Source: Desulfurococcales archaeon (lineage in GTDB: Archaea > Thermoproteota > Thermoprotei_A > Sulfolobales > NBVN01). From it: a stretch of 64,000 nucleotides of DNA. This document shows, piece after piece, positions 52,915-60,911 of this stretch (position 1 is its first letter; every line of letters starts with the position of its first letter). The notes under the pieces were generated by a model. That model had not been told where the DNA came from and did not search any database. It worked only from the letters and a program-made list of their open reading frames with translations. The translations under genes and the position numbers were made by a program. The stretch is taken from positions 1 to 64,000 of the forward strand of contig WAKQ01000017.1 in NCBI GenBank assembly GCA_015523295.1. Reading direction: 5' to 3'.

Positions 52915-53802
52915 TTAGGTTTTCCCCTTAGATCGGCCTCTCGCCTGAAAATAAAAGTTAAATATGGCAAGGGTGGCCGTCAGAGCCTCATCCGTCCTGA
53001 CGGTAAGTACCCCTTGACCTGGTATGCTGTTTATCTTATAGTCCACATCTATGTTACTTTGTTTATTTTCTTTTCTCATAGAACTAGCAAATATCTCATC
53101 AAAGTCGAGGAAGGAATTCCCAAAAAGAAATGTTGCCTCATTTTTCTTAGCTATATCATTCTCTATGGCTCTAAGCAGGCCCTTCCCTAGCTCTTTACCT
53201 TGTTTCGAAGTGAGGATGACTACCCCTCTCAACACTTTATGAATTTCCTTAGCGTCGACACTTGAAACCTCGAATCCAGTATATTCGGGTATTTCAGAAG
53301 GACGCACTTCCCTACACCTTAATGGGTTAATATTGACAATTCTTACAAGGATCCGCTCATTAGGTGAAATTCTTCTCTCAGATTTCGTTAAACAACTCTC
53401 TCTCACACCTATGAAGACCTTAGCCTTACTACCCCATGAAACCTTGACTAGACCCTCTCTCAAATCTCCTAAAGATAATTCCTTATTCCCAGGATTATGG
53501 GTTACAATGCTAAGAGGCGGCAGTAAGCCGGCATACCTTAACTCTTTCGTTAAAGGAATCAGCTTTTTCCTTAGATATGGGGCAGTAAGTAAGTACCTAA
53601 GAACCATTATAAAAATAGGAGTATTTTCAGGCGAGTCATTTAGTATGGTGAGTTCTTCAATTTTAAAGGTAGCAGATGCCCGCGCTATTCTACCAATAAA
53701 CTCTGTTTTCTCGCGGAGGGTTGAATATATTCCTAAGTTCGACGAGGGAATCACTACTCTCAGCTTAAAAGGGTTCTTTAACGGGGGCCATTTAAACACC
53801 AT
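52915..53802 (-). CDS. SPOUT-class RNA methyltransferase family protein (COG2106)
   Basis: A 295-residue protein with the archaeal/eukaryal COG2106 layout, often found beside L3. N-terminal VVIPSSNLGIYSTLREKTEFIGRIARASATFKIEEL (key part IPSSNLG...KTEFIGRIARA), an inserted OB-like region with GLVKVSWGSKAKVFIG, and a C-terminal knot region with GQGVLTVRTDEALTATLAIFNF. Target RNA not known. Start ATG 53802 is chosen. Confidence 0.85.
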   Translation of the reverse strand: MVFKWPPLKNPFKLRVVIPSSNLGIYSTLREKTEFIGRIARASATFKIEELTILNDSPENTPIFIMVLRYLLTAPYLRKKLIPLTKELRYAGLLPPLSIVTHNPGNKELSLGDLREGLVKVSWGSKAKVFIGVRESCLTKSERRISPNERILVRIVNINPLRCREVRPSEIPEYTGFEVSSVDAKEIHKVLRGVVILTSKQGKELGKGLLRAIENDIAKKNEATFLFGNSFLDFDEIFASSMRKENKQSNIDVDYKINSIPGQGVLTVRTDEALTATLAIFNFYFQARGRSKGKT

Positions 53803-53887
53803 TCTATGCACTCATGCTCGTTTCCTAGTTCTTCCTTATAAGCCATAGGATATAAGAAAAGAATTATTTAAGCCTTAGTAGTTTAAA

Positions 53888-54150
53888 TCACCTACTTCTT
53901 TTCCCTTTCTTGCCTTTCCCAGATTCCTTCCCTTGGGTCTTTTTGAGCTCCTCACCTATGGTAGACGTGCCTGAAAATAGAGTTGTTTTCTGTCTGCCTC
54001 CCATATTTATCCCCAGAATGATCTTTTTAAGACGTGGATTAATAAGCTCATGGACGAAGATGATGTCTTTGCCGAGTTCTGAATTGGATGATGTAAGTTA
54101 AGATCTGATTCCTCATCCCTCAGGACAAAAGCTAAATCGATGCCGAACAT
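53888..54150 (-). pseudogene. Possibly frameshifted small gene beside L3
   Basis: This 360-base stretch between the SPOUT gene and L3 is not covered by an intact gene. On the minus strand one frame opens at ATG 54150 with a protein-like beginning (MFGIDLAFVLRDEESDL). A second frame, offset by one and open from 54097 to TGA 53888, has a protein-like body (ELGKDIIFVHEL, PRLKKIILGINMGG, TTLFSGTSTIGEEL) and a Lys/Gly-rich basic tail. The second frame has a 38-codon ATG-started portion at 54004-53888. A single indel near 54070-54085 would join both into an 88-residue protein. It may be a pseudogene, a programmed frameshift, a non-standard start or a sequencing error. Family unknown. Confidence 0.4.
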
Positions 54151-54241
54151 TTAAAACCATAACAAGGATAGATTAGACGCTGAGGGAAGATAAGGTTTTA
54201 AGGAGGAAAAATAGAGTGTTGAGGTAGTGTGGTGTAGGGCG

Positions 54242-55261
54242 ATGGCAAGACGAAAACATTCAGCGCCGCGAAGAGGCAGTTTAGGTGTCAGGCCTAGAAA
54301 ACGTTCTACTGAATTTGTCCCTAGAGTGAAGAGCTGGCCTTTAGTACGTCTGGATCCTCCAAGACCACTAGGCTTTCTGGGCTATAAGGCAGGTATGACA
54401 CACTTATACATGATTGATGATAGAGAAGGGAGCCCTACCTATGAGCAAGAAATTTTCGTACCAGCAACCGTAATAGAGACGCCCCCTATGATACCGCTAG
54501 CAACGAGGTTCTATATTGCTACTGTAGCAGGACTGAAAATACTTACCGAGGTATGGGCAGACGAAGTACCAGATGATTTAGAAGTGCAGAGAAGAATCAA
54601 AAGCCTTAAAATAGGTAAGGATAGTAGGGAGAAAGCCCTTAGAAAGCTTGAAGGTTTGAAAGACGATGAGATCGCCCGTATAACCCTTCTCTTAGCCTCA
54701 CAGCCCAAACTCACTGGGGGTGTAGGTAAGAAGACTCCCGATATTATAGAAGTGAAAATTAGCGAAGGTGAAGGCATAAAGGACTACGCCTTCAACATAC
54801 TTGGTAAAGCCTTAAGCATCTCCCAAATATTCAAACCTGGTCAATTTATTGACGTTATCGGGGTTACTAAGGGTAAAGGGTTCCAAGGAGTGGTAAAGAG
54901 GTTTGGAGTGAAGGAACTACCTCGCTGGACCAAACATAGGAAAGGCTCCAGAAGAATAGGAGCCAGAAGCCCTGGAATGGGCACTATAAGTACAGTCCCA
55001 CAAGCAGGTCAGACAGGTTTCCATAGAAGGACCGAACTAAATAAGAGAATTCTCATAATAGGCAATGAGGGATCGAAGATAACCCCTGTTAGTGGGTTCC
55101 CTCACTATGGAGTAATCAGATCGGAATATATCGTTGTTAAGGGAAGCGTGCAGGGCACACCTAAAAGACCTCTCGTGCTTAGGTGGCCAGTAAGACCACC
55201 ACGTTGGACGCCCGAAGCGCCTCCAAAGATAACTTACGTAAGTCTAGAAAGCAAAATATGA
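54242..55261 (+). CDS. rpl3: Ribosomal protein L3 (uL3)
   Basis: Large-subunit protein near the peptidyl transferase centre, 339 residues, archaeal type: MARRKHSAPRRGSLGVRPRKR, LGFLGYKAGMTH, VTKGKGFQGVVKRFGV, GMGTISTVPQAGQTGFHRRTELNKR (key part PQAGQTGFHRRTE). ATG 54242 is the family-like start. It leads the plus-strand L3-L4-L23-L2 operon. Confidence 0.97.
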   Translation: MARRKHSAPRRGSLGVRPRKRSTEFVPRVKSWPLVRLDPPRPLGFLGYKAGMTHLYMIDDREGSPTYEQEIFVPATVIETPPMIPLATRFYIATVAGLKILTEVWADEVPDDLEVQRRIKSLKIGKDSREKALRKLEGLKDDEIARITLLLASQPKLTGGVGKKTPDIIEVKISEGEGIKDYAFNILGKALSISQIFKPGQFIDVIGVTKGKGFQGVVKRFGVKELPRWTKHRKGSRRIGARSPGMGTISTVPQAGQTGFHRRTELNKRILIIGNEGSKITPVSGFPHYGVIRSEYIVVKGSVQGTPKRPLVLRWPVRPPRWTPEAPPKITYVSLESKI

Positions 55262-55271
55262 GGTGGAGGAA

Positions 55272-56087
55272 ATGACACATAAGATACTAATTTCACGTCA
55301 ATTGATCGATTTAAGTGTTCCAGTACTGACCTTAGATGGAAAAGTTGCTAAGGAAATAAAACTACCAGCTGTGTTCAGTTACCCAGTCAGGAAGGATCTC
55401 ATTAAGCGGGCTTTCCATTCCGCACTTACTGCAAGAATTCAGCCTCAAGGTCGTGACCCACTAGCGGGGAAAAGAAGAGTTGGCGAGTCATGGGGTATTA
55501 ATCACAGTGTAGCCAGAGTTCCAAGGCTTGACAATGGAAGGGCTGTTTTTGCTCCAATGACAAGAGGGGGTAGATTAGCTCATCCCCCGAGAACTGAGAA
55601 AGTTATACATGAAGAAATAAATAAAAAAGAAAGAATAAGAGCTCTTGCATCCGCTATTGCGGCGACAGCCTCACGAGAACTTGTGAAAGAGAGGGGACAT
55701 ATTTACAAAGCCGATGTACTCCCCATCATCGTTATTGATGAGCTGGAAAGCGTAAGACAAGCAAGTGAGGCTAAAAGAATACTAATGAACCTCGGTGTCT
55801 GGGATGATGTCTTGAGAGCATATGAACGGAGAAGGATAAGGGCGGGTAAGGGAAAAATGAGGGGGAGAAAGCATGTTGTACCAAAATCAGTCCTTATCGT
55901 CCATCACTCGCTAAATCCACCTGCACTTAAAGCGTTCAGGAACTTCCCAGGCGTTGACATTATATCGGTCGACATATTGGGAGTGATGCATCTAGCCCCT
56001 GGAGGCGTTCCGGGCAGACTCACGGTATTCACTGAAAGCGCGTTGAAAAAGCTTAGCGAAAAGTTTGAGGTGATGAGCTATGAGTAA
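55272..56087 (+). CDS. rpl4: Ribosomal protein L4 (uL4)
   Basis: Large-subunit tunnel protein, 271 residues: [48 protein letters not shown] (key part [10 protein letters not shown]), [15 protein letters not shown] and [14 protein letters not shown]. The ATG at 55272 lies behind GAGGTGG. Confidence 0.97.
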   Translation: MTHKILISRQLIDLSVPVLTLDGKVAKEIKLPAVFSYPVRKDLIKRAFHSALTARIQPQGRDPLAGKRRVGESWGINHSVARVPRLDNGRAVFAPMTRGGRLAHPPRTEKVIHEEINKKERIRALASAIAATASRELVKERGHIYKADVLPIIVIDELESVRQASEAKRILMNLGVWDDVLRAYERRRIRAGKGKMRGRKHVVPKSVLIVHHSLNPPALKAFRNFPGVDIISVDILGVMHLAPGGVPGRLTVFTESALKKLSEKFEVMSYE

Positions 56088-56346
56088 AGCTAGTGGAACT
56101 GTAATCATTAGAATTGTAGCCACGGAAAAAGCTCTAGGCTTGATAGAGAAAGAAAACACCTTAACCTTTATAGTTCAACGAAATGCCAAGAAGCATGAAG
56201 TTAAGAGGGCTATAGAGGAGCTCTTCAACGTTAAGGTGGAAAGAGTTAGAACGTTAATAACGCCAAAGGGCTTTAAGAAAGCTTATGTAAAACTTTCACC
56301 AGAGTATAAGGCTAGTGAGGTAGCTACTAAACTTGGTATAATCTGA
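56080..56346 (+). CDS. rpl23: Ribosomal protein L23 (uL23)
   Basis: Tunnel-exit protein and SRP docking site, 88 residues: [44 protein letters not shown] (key parts [10 protein letters not shown] and [13 protein letters not shown]). ATG overlaps the L4 3' end by eight bases. Confidence 0.97.
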   Translation: MSKASGTVIIRIVATEKALGLIEKENTLTFIVQRNAKKHEVKRAIEELFNVKVERVRTLITPKGFKKAYVKLSPEYKASEVATKLGII

Positions 56347-56357
56347 GGTGAGGTAAG

Positions 56358-57074
56358 ATGGGAAAAAGAATTCTTCAACAACGGGCAGGAAAAGGCGGCC
56401 AGCAGTTTAGGAACCGCAAGCATCTTCATGTAGCACCAGCCAGATATCCTCCTCCTGAGGATAAAACATATAAAGGAGTGGTTATAGAACTCCTTCATGA
56501 CCCGGGGCGGTGGGTACCTCTCGCCCATGTTGAATTAGAAAATGGCGTTCACTACTATATTCCTGCTGCAGAAGGGATGTACGTGGGACAAGAAGTTCAA
56601 ATAGGTCCTGACGCAACGATTGCGATAGGCAACACCTTACCCTTGTCAAAAATACCTGAAGGAACTAAAGTCTACAACATTGAGCTAAGGCCTGGCGATG
56701 GGGGAAGACTTGCTAGGCAATCCGGTAGTTATGCAATAGTTGTAGGGAGATCTGGAAAATATACCCTTATTCAGCTCCCAAGTAAAAAACAGAAAAGTGT
56801 TCTAAGTACTTCAAGAGCTACTATAGGTGTTCCAGCAGCTGCTGGAAGGACTGAAAAGCCTATTCTAAAGGCTGGCCTATCTTACTATAAGTGGAGAGCT
56901 AAAGCCCACAAGTGGCCTAAAGTTAGGGGTGTGGCAATGAATGCCGTAAGCCATAAATTTGGCGGTGGCTCGCATCAGAGTGTCTCGATCCCCTCTACAG
57001 TAGCCAGGAATGCTCCACCTGGAAGGAAGGTTGGCCACATAGCTGCTAGAAGAACGGGAAGAAGAAAAAGATAA
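56358..57074 (+). CDS. rpl2: Ribosomal protein L2 (uL2)
   Basis: Core large-subunit protein, 238 residues: MGKRILQQRAGKGGQQFRNRKH, LHDPGRWVPLAHV, GDGGRLARQSGSYAIVVGRS and the functional loop GVAMNAVSHKFGGGSHQS. It closes the plus-strand operon; S19 does not follow, unlike the usual order. Confidence 0.97.
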   Translation: MGKRILQQRAGKGGQQFRNRKHLHVAPARYPPPEDKTYKGVVIELLHDPGRWVPLAHVELENGVHYYIPAAEGMYVGQEVQIGPDATIAIGNTLPLSKIPEGTKVYNIELRPGDGGRLARQSGSYAIVVGRSGKYTLIQLPSKKQKSVLSTSRATIGVPAAAGRTEKPILKAGLSYYKWRAKAHKWPKVRGVAMNAVSHKFGGGSHQSVSIPSTVARNAPPGRKVGHIAARRTGRRKR

Positions 57075-57092
57075 TTTTTGCATTTCCAGAGA

Positions 57093-57797
57093 TTACTTAG
57101 ATTGTAAACAATATCTCTTCAAGATCTCATTCACGATATGGGTTGATGAGTATTTTTCATCATTAACTCTTGCAGGCATTCGCTCAACCCTTAGATGCAG
57201 GCCCTCCGAACCAGCTCTCTTCAAAATGAAATTCTCATCAATGGCTTGATCGGGCCCCAGGTATATGAGATCAGGCTTCAATTTCTTAATTGGAACTATA
57301 AAGTCTTCACGATCACCCAAAACAGCTTTATATACGTATCTTATAGAGGAAACTACCTTCAGTCTATCGACTTCGCTTAGTATAGGCTTCCTGCCCTTAA
57401 TCCTTAAAACATTGTCATCTCTAGCGACTACAGCGTAAACCAGTCCTTTCTTGGAAGCTTCTTTTAAAAACTCGATATGCCCCGGATGTATTAAGTCAAA
57501 GGTTCCTCCGACCAAAACCTTTCTAGGTTCTGATCTTTTCCATTTAACTTGAACATACCCTAACATACCTAATGCATCAAGCAATCCTTCCGCATACGAA
57601 ATACAGGAAAGTGCAGTTATATAGTCTTTAATGCCATAGTAGTATTTAGAATCATATAGGTAGTTCTTCGCTAGGCTAACAATTCTTTTAGCTGTTGCAT
57701 CCCTGATCCGGGTTTCATCCAGTTGATTCAGAGCGGCCTCAACCATGTCAATATATTTTCGTATCCTCAGTGCCGCCATCTCATCTGCAGTTGACAT
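57093..57797 (-). CDS. DUF357 fused to a cytidylyltransferase-like domain
   Basis: A 234-residue two-domain protein. Residues 1-85 are a helical DUF357 domain (RKYIDMVEAALNQLD, YGIKDYITALSCISYAEGLLDALGML). Residues 92-225 are a nucleotidyltransferase with VLVGGTFDLIHPGHIEFLKEAS and the ISSTxxR-type end (KYSSTHIVNEIL). Archaeal relatives include FAD synthase RibL and phosphopantetheine or glycerol-3-phosphate cytidylyl enzymes; the substrate is undetermined. It overlaps the diphthine synthase 3' end. Confidence 0.87.
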   Translation of the reverse strand: MSTADEMAALRIRKYIDMVEAALNQLDETRIRDATAKRIVSLAKNYLYDSKYYYGIKDYITALSCISYAEGLLDALGMLGYVQVKWKRSEPRKVLVGGTFDLIHPGHIEFLKEASKKGLVYAVVARDDNVLRIKGRKPILSEVDRLKVVSSIRYVYKAVLGDREDFIVPIKKLKPDLIYLGPDQAIDENFILKRAGSEGLHLRVERMPARVNDEKYSSTHIVNEILKRYCLQSK

Positions 57798-58569
57798 CCG
57801 ATATCACCTTCAACGCCTCCTCCTCTATGAAATGAAGTTCTGGAGACGTTATAATGATGGTGTGAGGGCCCTTGTGATAAGGTAATTCCTTCAACCTTAT
57901 CAAAGAACCGTAGCATATTCTCTGATATTTACCGCCTAATCCTGATACGGCCACAGCTTTTCTCTCAATCGGTAGAACACCTTCCTTACGCTTCCTTTCT
58001 AATGTCTCCAGAATATCAATAGCTTCTTTTACTGTCATAACTATTCCCTTTTCCGCGTCTAGTTCTAGAAGAAGTAAGGTATGCAAATTACGCTTATCGT
58101 TTTCCTTGATAACATCATACGGGTATTCAGAAAGCCCTGAACCATGGGGATAGACAAGAGTAACGGGTTTGCCCATTTTATATATCATCAGCCCTGCAAG
58201 GGTTAGGGCATTAGGAATTATACCTGGAGCGGGTATAACTTCATACTCCAATCCTTTTTTTGCTGCTTCTATAATAATACTGATATGTGTAGTTGCGACT
58301 AACGGATTCCCTGGAACTAATAATGCGACTTTCTCTCCATACTCTACATATTTTAATAATGCATCCTCGACATTCTCCTCCAACTCCCTTCTTCCAAGAG
58401 GTACCAGCTTAACTCCCAGATGTTCTTTCAGAGTCCTCCATTCATCAACCACTAAGCTTGTATAACAATCATAAAAGATCCTTTTAGATCTCCTAATGAT
58501 TTCCATACCTCTCAAGGTAATAAGATCTGAAGAAAGACCAACGCCTATTATATAGAGCTTTCCTCCCAT
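57781..58569 (-). CDS. dphB: Diphthine synthase
   Basis: SAM-dependent methyltransferase of diphthamide synthesis on EF-2. LYIIGVGLSSDLITLRGMEII, VALLVPGNPLVATTHISI and EVIPAPGIIPNALTLAGLMIYKMGKPV (key part PAPGIIPNA) match the archaeal Dph5 family. 262 residues. Overlaps the upstream hypothetical by 22 bases. Confidence 0.96.
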   Translation of the reverse strand: MGGKLYIIGVGLSSDLITLRGMEIIRRSKRIFYDCYTSLVVDEWRTLKEHLGVKLVPLGRRELEENVEDALLKYVEYGEKVALLVPGNPLVATTHISIIIEAAKKGLEYEVIPAPGIIPNALTLAGLMIYKMGKPVTLVYPHGSGLSEYPYDVIKENDKRNLHTLLLLELDAEKGIVMTVKEAIDILETLERKRKEGVLPIERKAVAVSGLGGKYQRICYGSLIRLKELPYHKGPHTIIITSPELHFIEEEALKVISDVNCR

Positions 58570-59009
58570 TCAATACTCACCGACTTCATATATATTAGAG
58601 AGCCGCAGTTATCTTTAATAATTCTACAAACCTCATCCACTGCTGCAATTATGACGTCTGAGGAAATATTAAGTCCCAATTTTTTCTTCAGAAATATTCC
58701 TTCTCCGCCGACTATTACTTCATAACCTCTGGATGTTAGTGCACTAAACATGCGACTCATAAATTCATACGCCTCTACCTGTGGTGAAATAACAATTTCT
58801 AATACACCCCATAACACCGAACCTTTCACGGGAAGATATCTTAAAATAAGGTTCACATTCCTGACAAAGCGGGAACCACTAACTTCAAAAACTAAATAAA
58901 TATAAGGAGAACCTGTAACATCTGCCTCACTCATCACCCATTTCATGGTATCAGGTGCAACTAAATTGCTCAACCTCTCAATAACATCCTCAGCTCTAAT
59001 CGATAGCAA
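58548..59009 (-). CDS. Hypothetical protein upstream of dphB
   Basis: A 153-residue mixed alpha/beta protein started at TTG 59009 behind GGGAGG. Strand patterns such as YIYLVFEVSGSRFV and LWGVLEIVISPQ alternate with helices, and the C-terminal part has DVIIAAVDEVCRIIKDN. No cysteine-metal motif and no membrane segment. Not recognised; its overlap with dphB suggests joint expression. Confidence 0.7.
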   Translation of the reverse strand: MLSIRAEDVIERLSNLVAPDTMKWVMSEADVTGSPYIYLVFEVSGSRFVRNVNLILRYLPVKGSVLWGVLEIVISPQVEAYEFMSRMFSALTSRGYEVIVGGEGIFLKKKLGLNISSDVIIAAVDEVCRIIKDNCGSLIYMKSVSIEWEESSI

Positions 59010-59120
59010 TCAACCTCCCAAATTCTATCCTTAAATAAACCTTTAAGCCTTGACAAGGATTAAATTCTCAAAGATCTACCTGAATATATTGGTAAAAACA
59101 CACTTCAGGAGGCTATTGAC

Positions 59121-60056
59121 ATGTCCTTAAAAACTCTAGAATGGATCGTCGATACCGCTTCCCAAACATGTGAGAAGCATGAATCTTTATCAAATTTTCT
59201 TCAAAATATAGAGTCCTTGCTCAATAGCGAAAAAGAAAAAATGACCGAATGGGTACTAGAAAAGTCCCCAGACAAACCCTTCGTAATTATAGGTGATCTT
59301 CATGGTGATTTGGAGTCACTTAGAAAAATCCTTTCCAGGATCTATGAAAACTCGCTAAGGAAGAATGAGCTTAACATTGTTTTTCTCGGGGATTACGTTG
59401 ATAGAGGGCCTTATCAAGTAGAGACCATTACATCAGTTCTTCTTCTAAAATCCATATATCCTGAAAGGATTACAGTCCTGAAAGGAAACCACGAGCCATT
59501 ACCTCAACTGATCCCATACCCTCATGATTTTCCAGATATTTTGAGAACCAGATATGGATATGTAAAGGGTGGTGAACTCTACGACGAGTTCATGAAAATC
59601 TTTCAGCTACTGCCAGCAGTACTACATGTTAAGAAAGAGGCAATAATGCTACATGGTGGACTACCTACTGAGACGTTTAAAAAAGAAGTTACTATTTATA
59701 GCTATTTCACTGGACGATTCCCTGAGGAACAAAGGAAAGTAATTGAAGAGATTTTATGGAATGACCCGATCGAATCTAATATGGACAGAATTCCATCCCC
59801 CAGAGGGGCCGGCTACCTTTTCGGGAGACCTGTCACCGAGTGGGTAGCTAGAAAGTTTAAGGTTAAGGCAGTTTTCAGAGGACATGAACCTGTAGATAAT
59901 GGATACAAGCTGAACCATGGAGGTAAGATCGTCACTCTATTCAGCAGACTAGGTCCCCCGTACTTTAATCGGAAGGCCTCGTATGCAGTAGTAGATTTTA
60001 CATTTGCATCTTGGTGGAGAAGAATCAAAAACTTCATAGTATCCTTCACTGAATAA
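59121..60056 (+). CDS. PPP-family serine/threonine protein phosphatase
   Basis: Metallophosphatase of the PP1/PP2A/bacterial-type PPP family. All signatures are present: IIGDLHGD (metal), FLGDYVDRGPYQVET, LKGNHEP, the HGGLPTE His and FRGHEPVDNGYK. The first 50 residues are a helical extension. The ATG follows GGAGG by eight bases. It is probably cytoplasmic, despite a weakly hydrophobic C-terminus (IKNFIVSF). Confidence 0.94.
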   Translation: MSLKTLEWIVDTASQTCEKHESLSNFLQNIESLLNSEKEKMTEWVLEKSPDKPFVIIGDLHGDLESLRKILSRIYENSLRKNELNIVFLGDYVDRGPYQVETITSVLLLKSIYPERITVLKGNHEPLPQLIPYPHDFPDILRTRYGYVKGGELYDEFMKIFQLLPAVLHVKKEAIMLHGGLPTETFKKEVTIYSYFTGRFPEEQRKVIEEILWNDPIESNMDRIPSPRGAGYLFGRPVTEWVARKFKVKAVFRGHEPVDNGYKLNHGGKIVTLFSRLGPPYFNRKASYAVVDFTFASWWRRIKNFIVSFTE

Positions 60057-60075
60057 CTCCTTCCATTAAAGTAAA

Positions 60076-60107
60076 ATCTTATTAGATAAGATAGTCCTCA
60101 TCTGAGG
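60076..60107 (+). promoter_or_regulatory. Two short palindromes upstream of the disulfide oxidoreductase gene
   Basis: ATCTTAT-TAG-ATAAGAT (60076-60092) is a perfect 7-bp inverted repeat, and CCTCA-TC-TGAGG (60096-60107) a perfect 5-bp one. They lie between a TATA-like CATTAAAGTA (60064-60073) and the ATG at 60117, where a repressor would block initiation. Use is inferred. Confidence 0.35.
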
Positions 60108-60116
60108 GGATGTGGT

Positions 60117-60896
60117 ATGGTTGAAGGCAGTGAGACAACCGCCCTAACATATGAAGGGCTTGAGAAGATGTTCAAGGTGAACTTCACTGAGAAGGATATT
60201 GAAGACCTGAGAAGTGCCTTGTCTGAAATGAAAGCCTCTATAAACATATTCACTTTCGTTGGAAATAATTGCCAGTATTGTGAAAATACTATAGAATTAA
60301 TGAATATCATAGCCAACTCAAGTCCGCAAGTCAATAGTAATAAAGGTATAAACCATGTTATAATCAAAAAGGAAGAGAACCCAGAATTATTTGAGAGGTT
60401 TAATATAGAACGAATTCCCACTGTTGCCCTATTGGAAGGAAAGATAAGATATACTGGTATGCCTGCCGGTGAGGAGGTTAGAGGCCTTGTTGAAACAATC
60501 ATCAGAATAAGTCAGGGAGACTCCGGCCTTAGTCAGTCATCGATTGAGAAGATAGCTGCATTAAAAGGAGAAGTCCACATTGAAGTAATAGTGACGCCTA
60601 CATGCCCCTATTGCCCTTATGCGGCTCTTCTTGCGAACATGATCGCCTATGAGTCCTTTAAGGCGGGTAATAAGGTTATTATAGCCGACACCGTAGAAGC
60701 TTATGAAAATCCAGACATAGCAGATGGATATGGGGTCATGAGTGTTCCTACTATAGCAATTAACGGGAAAGTGGAATTTATAGGCCTTCCTTACGAAGGC
60801 CAGTTCGTGGAAAAAGTGATAGAGCACTCTGAAAAAGTATTAAGGAAGTCTAAAGAAAGGGAAAGGCTTAAGAGCCTCTTAGAAGAGCTAGAGTAA
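60117..60896 (+). CDS. pdo: Protein disulfide oxidoreductase, double thioredoxin fold
   Basis: Glutaredoxin-like PDO of hyperthermophiles, which makes and reshuffles cytoplasmic disulfides. Two thioredoxin units each carry a CxxC: C52-Q-Y-C55 in the first and C163-P-Y-C166 in the second, with cis-Pro loops IPTVALL and VPTIAIN. The first motif (CQYC) and second (CPYC) match known PDOs. 259 residues, somewhat longer than the usual 225-230 because of N-terminal residues. It is convergent with ribonucleotide reductase, which it could re-reduce. Confidence 0.95.
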   Translation: MVEGSETTALTYEGLEKMFKVNFTEKDIEDLRSALSEMKASINIFTFVGNNCQYCENTIELMNIIANSSPQVNSNKGINHVIIKKEENPELFERFNIERIPTVALLEGKIRYTGMPAGEEVRGLVETIIRISQGDSGLSQSSIEKIAALKGEVHIEVIVTPTCPYCPYAALLANMIAYESFKAGNKVIIADTVEAYENPDIADGYGVMSVPTIAINGKVEFIGLPYEGQFVEKVIEHSEKVLRKSKERERLKSLLEELE

Positions 60897-60911
60897 ATCT
60901 CTAAAACCTTG

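Noticed and set aside
53333-53848. A 171-codon plus-strand open frame
   Set aside because: It lies opposite the SPOUT methyltransferase gene, whose family features are clear.
57195-58465. Plus-strand open frames of 61-98 codons
   Set aside because: They are antisense to the DUF357 fusion and diphthine synthase and carry no protein-like features.
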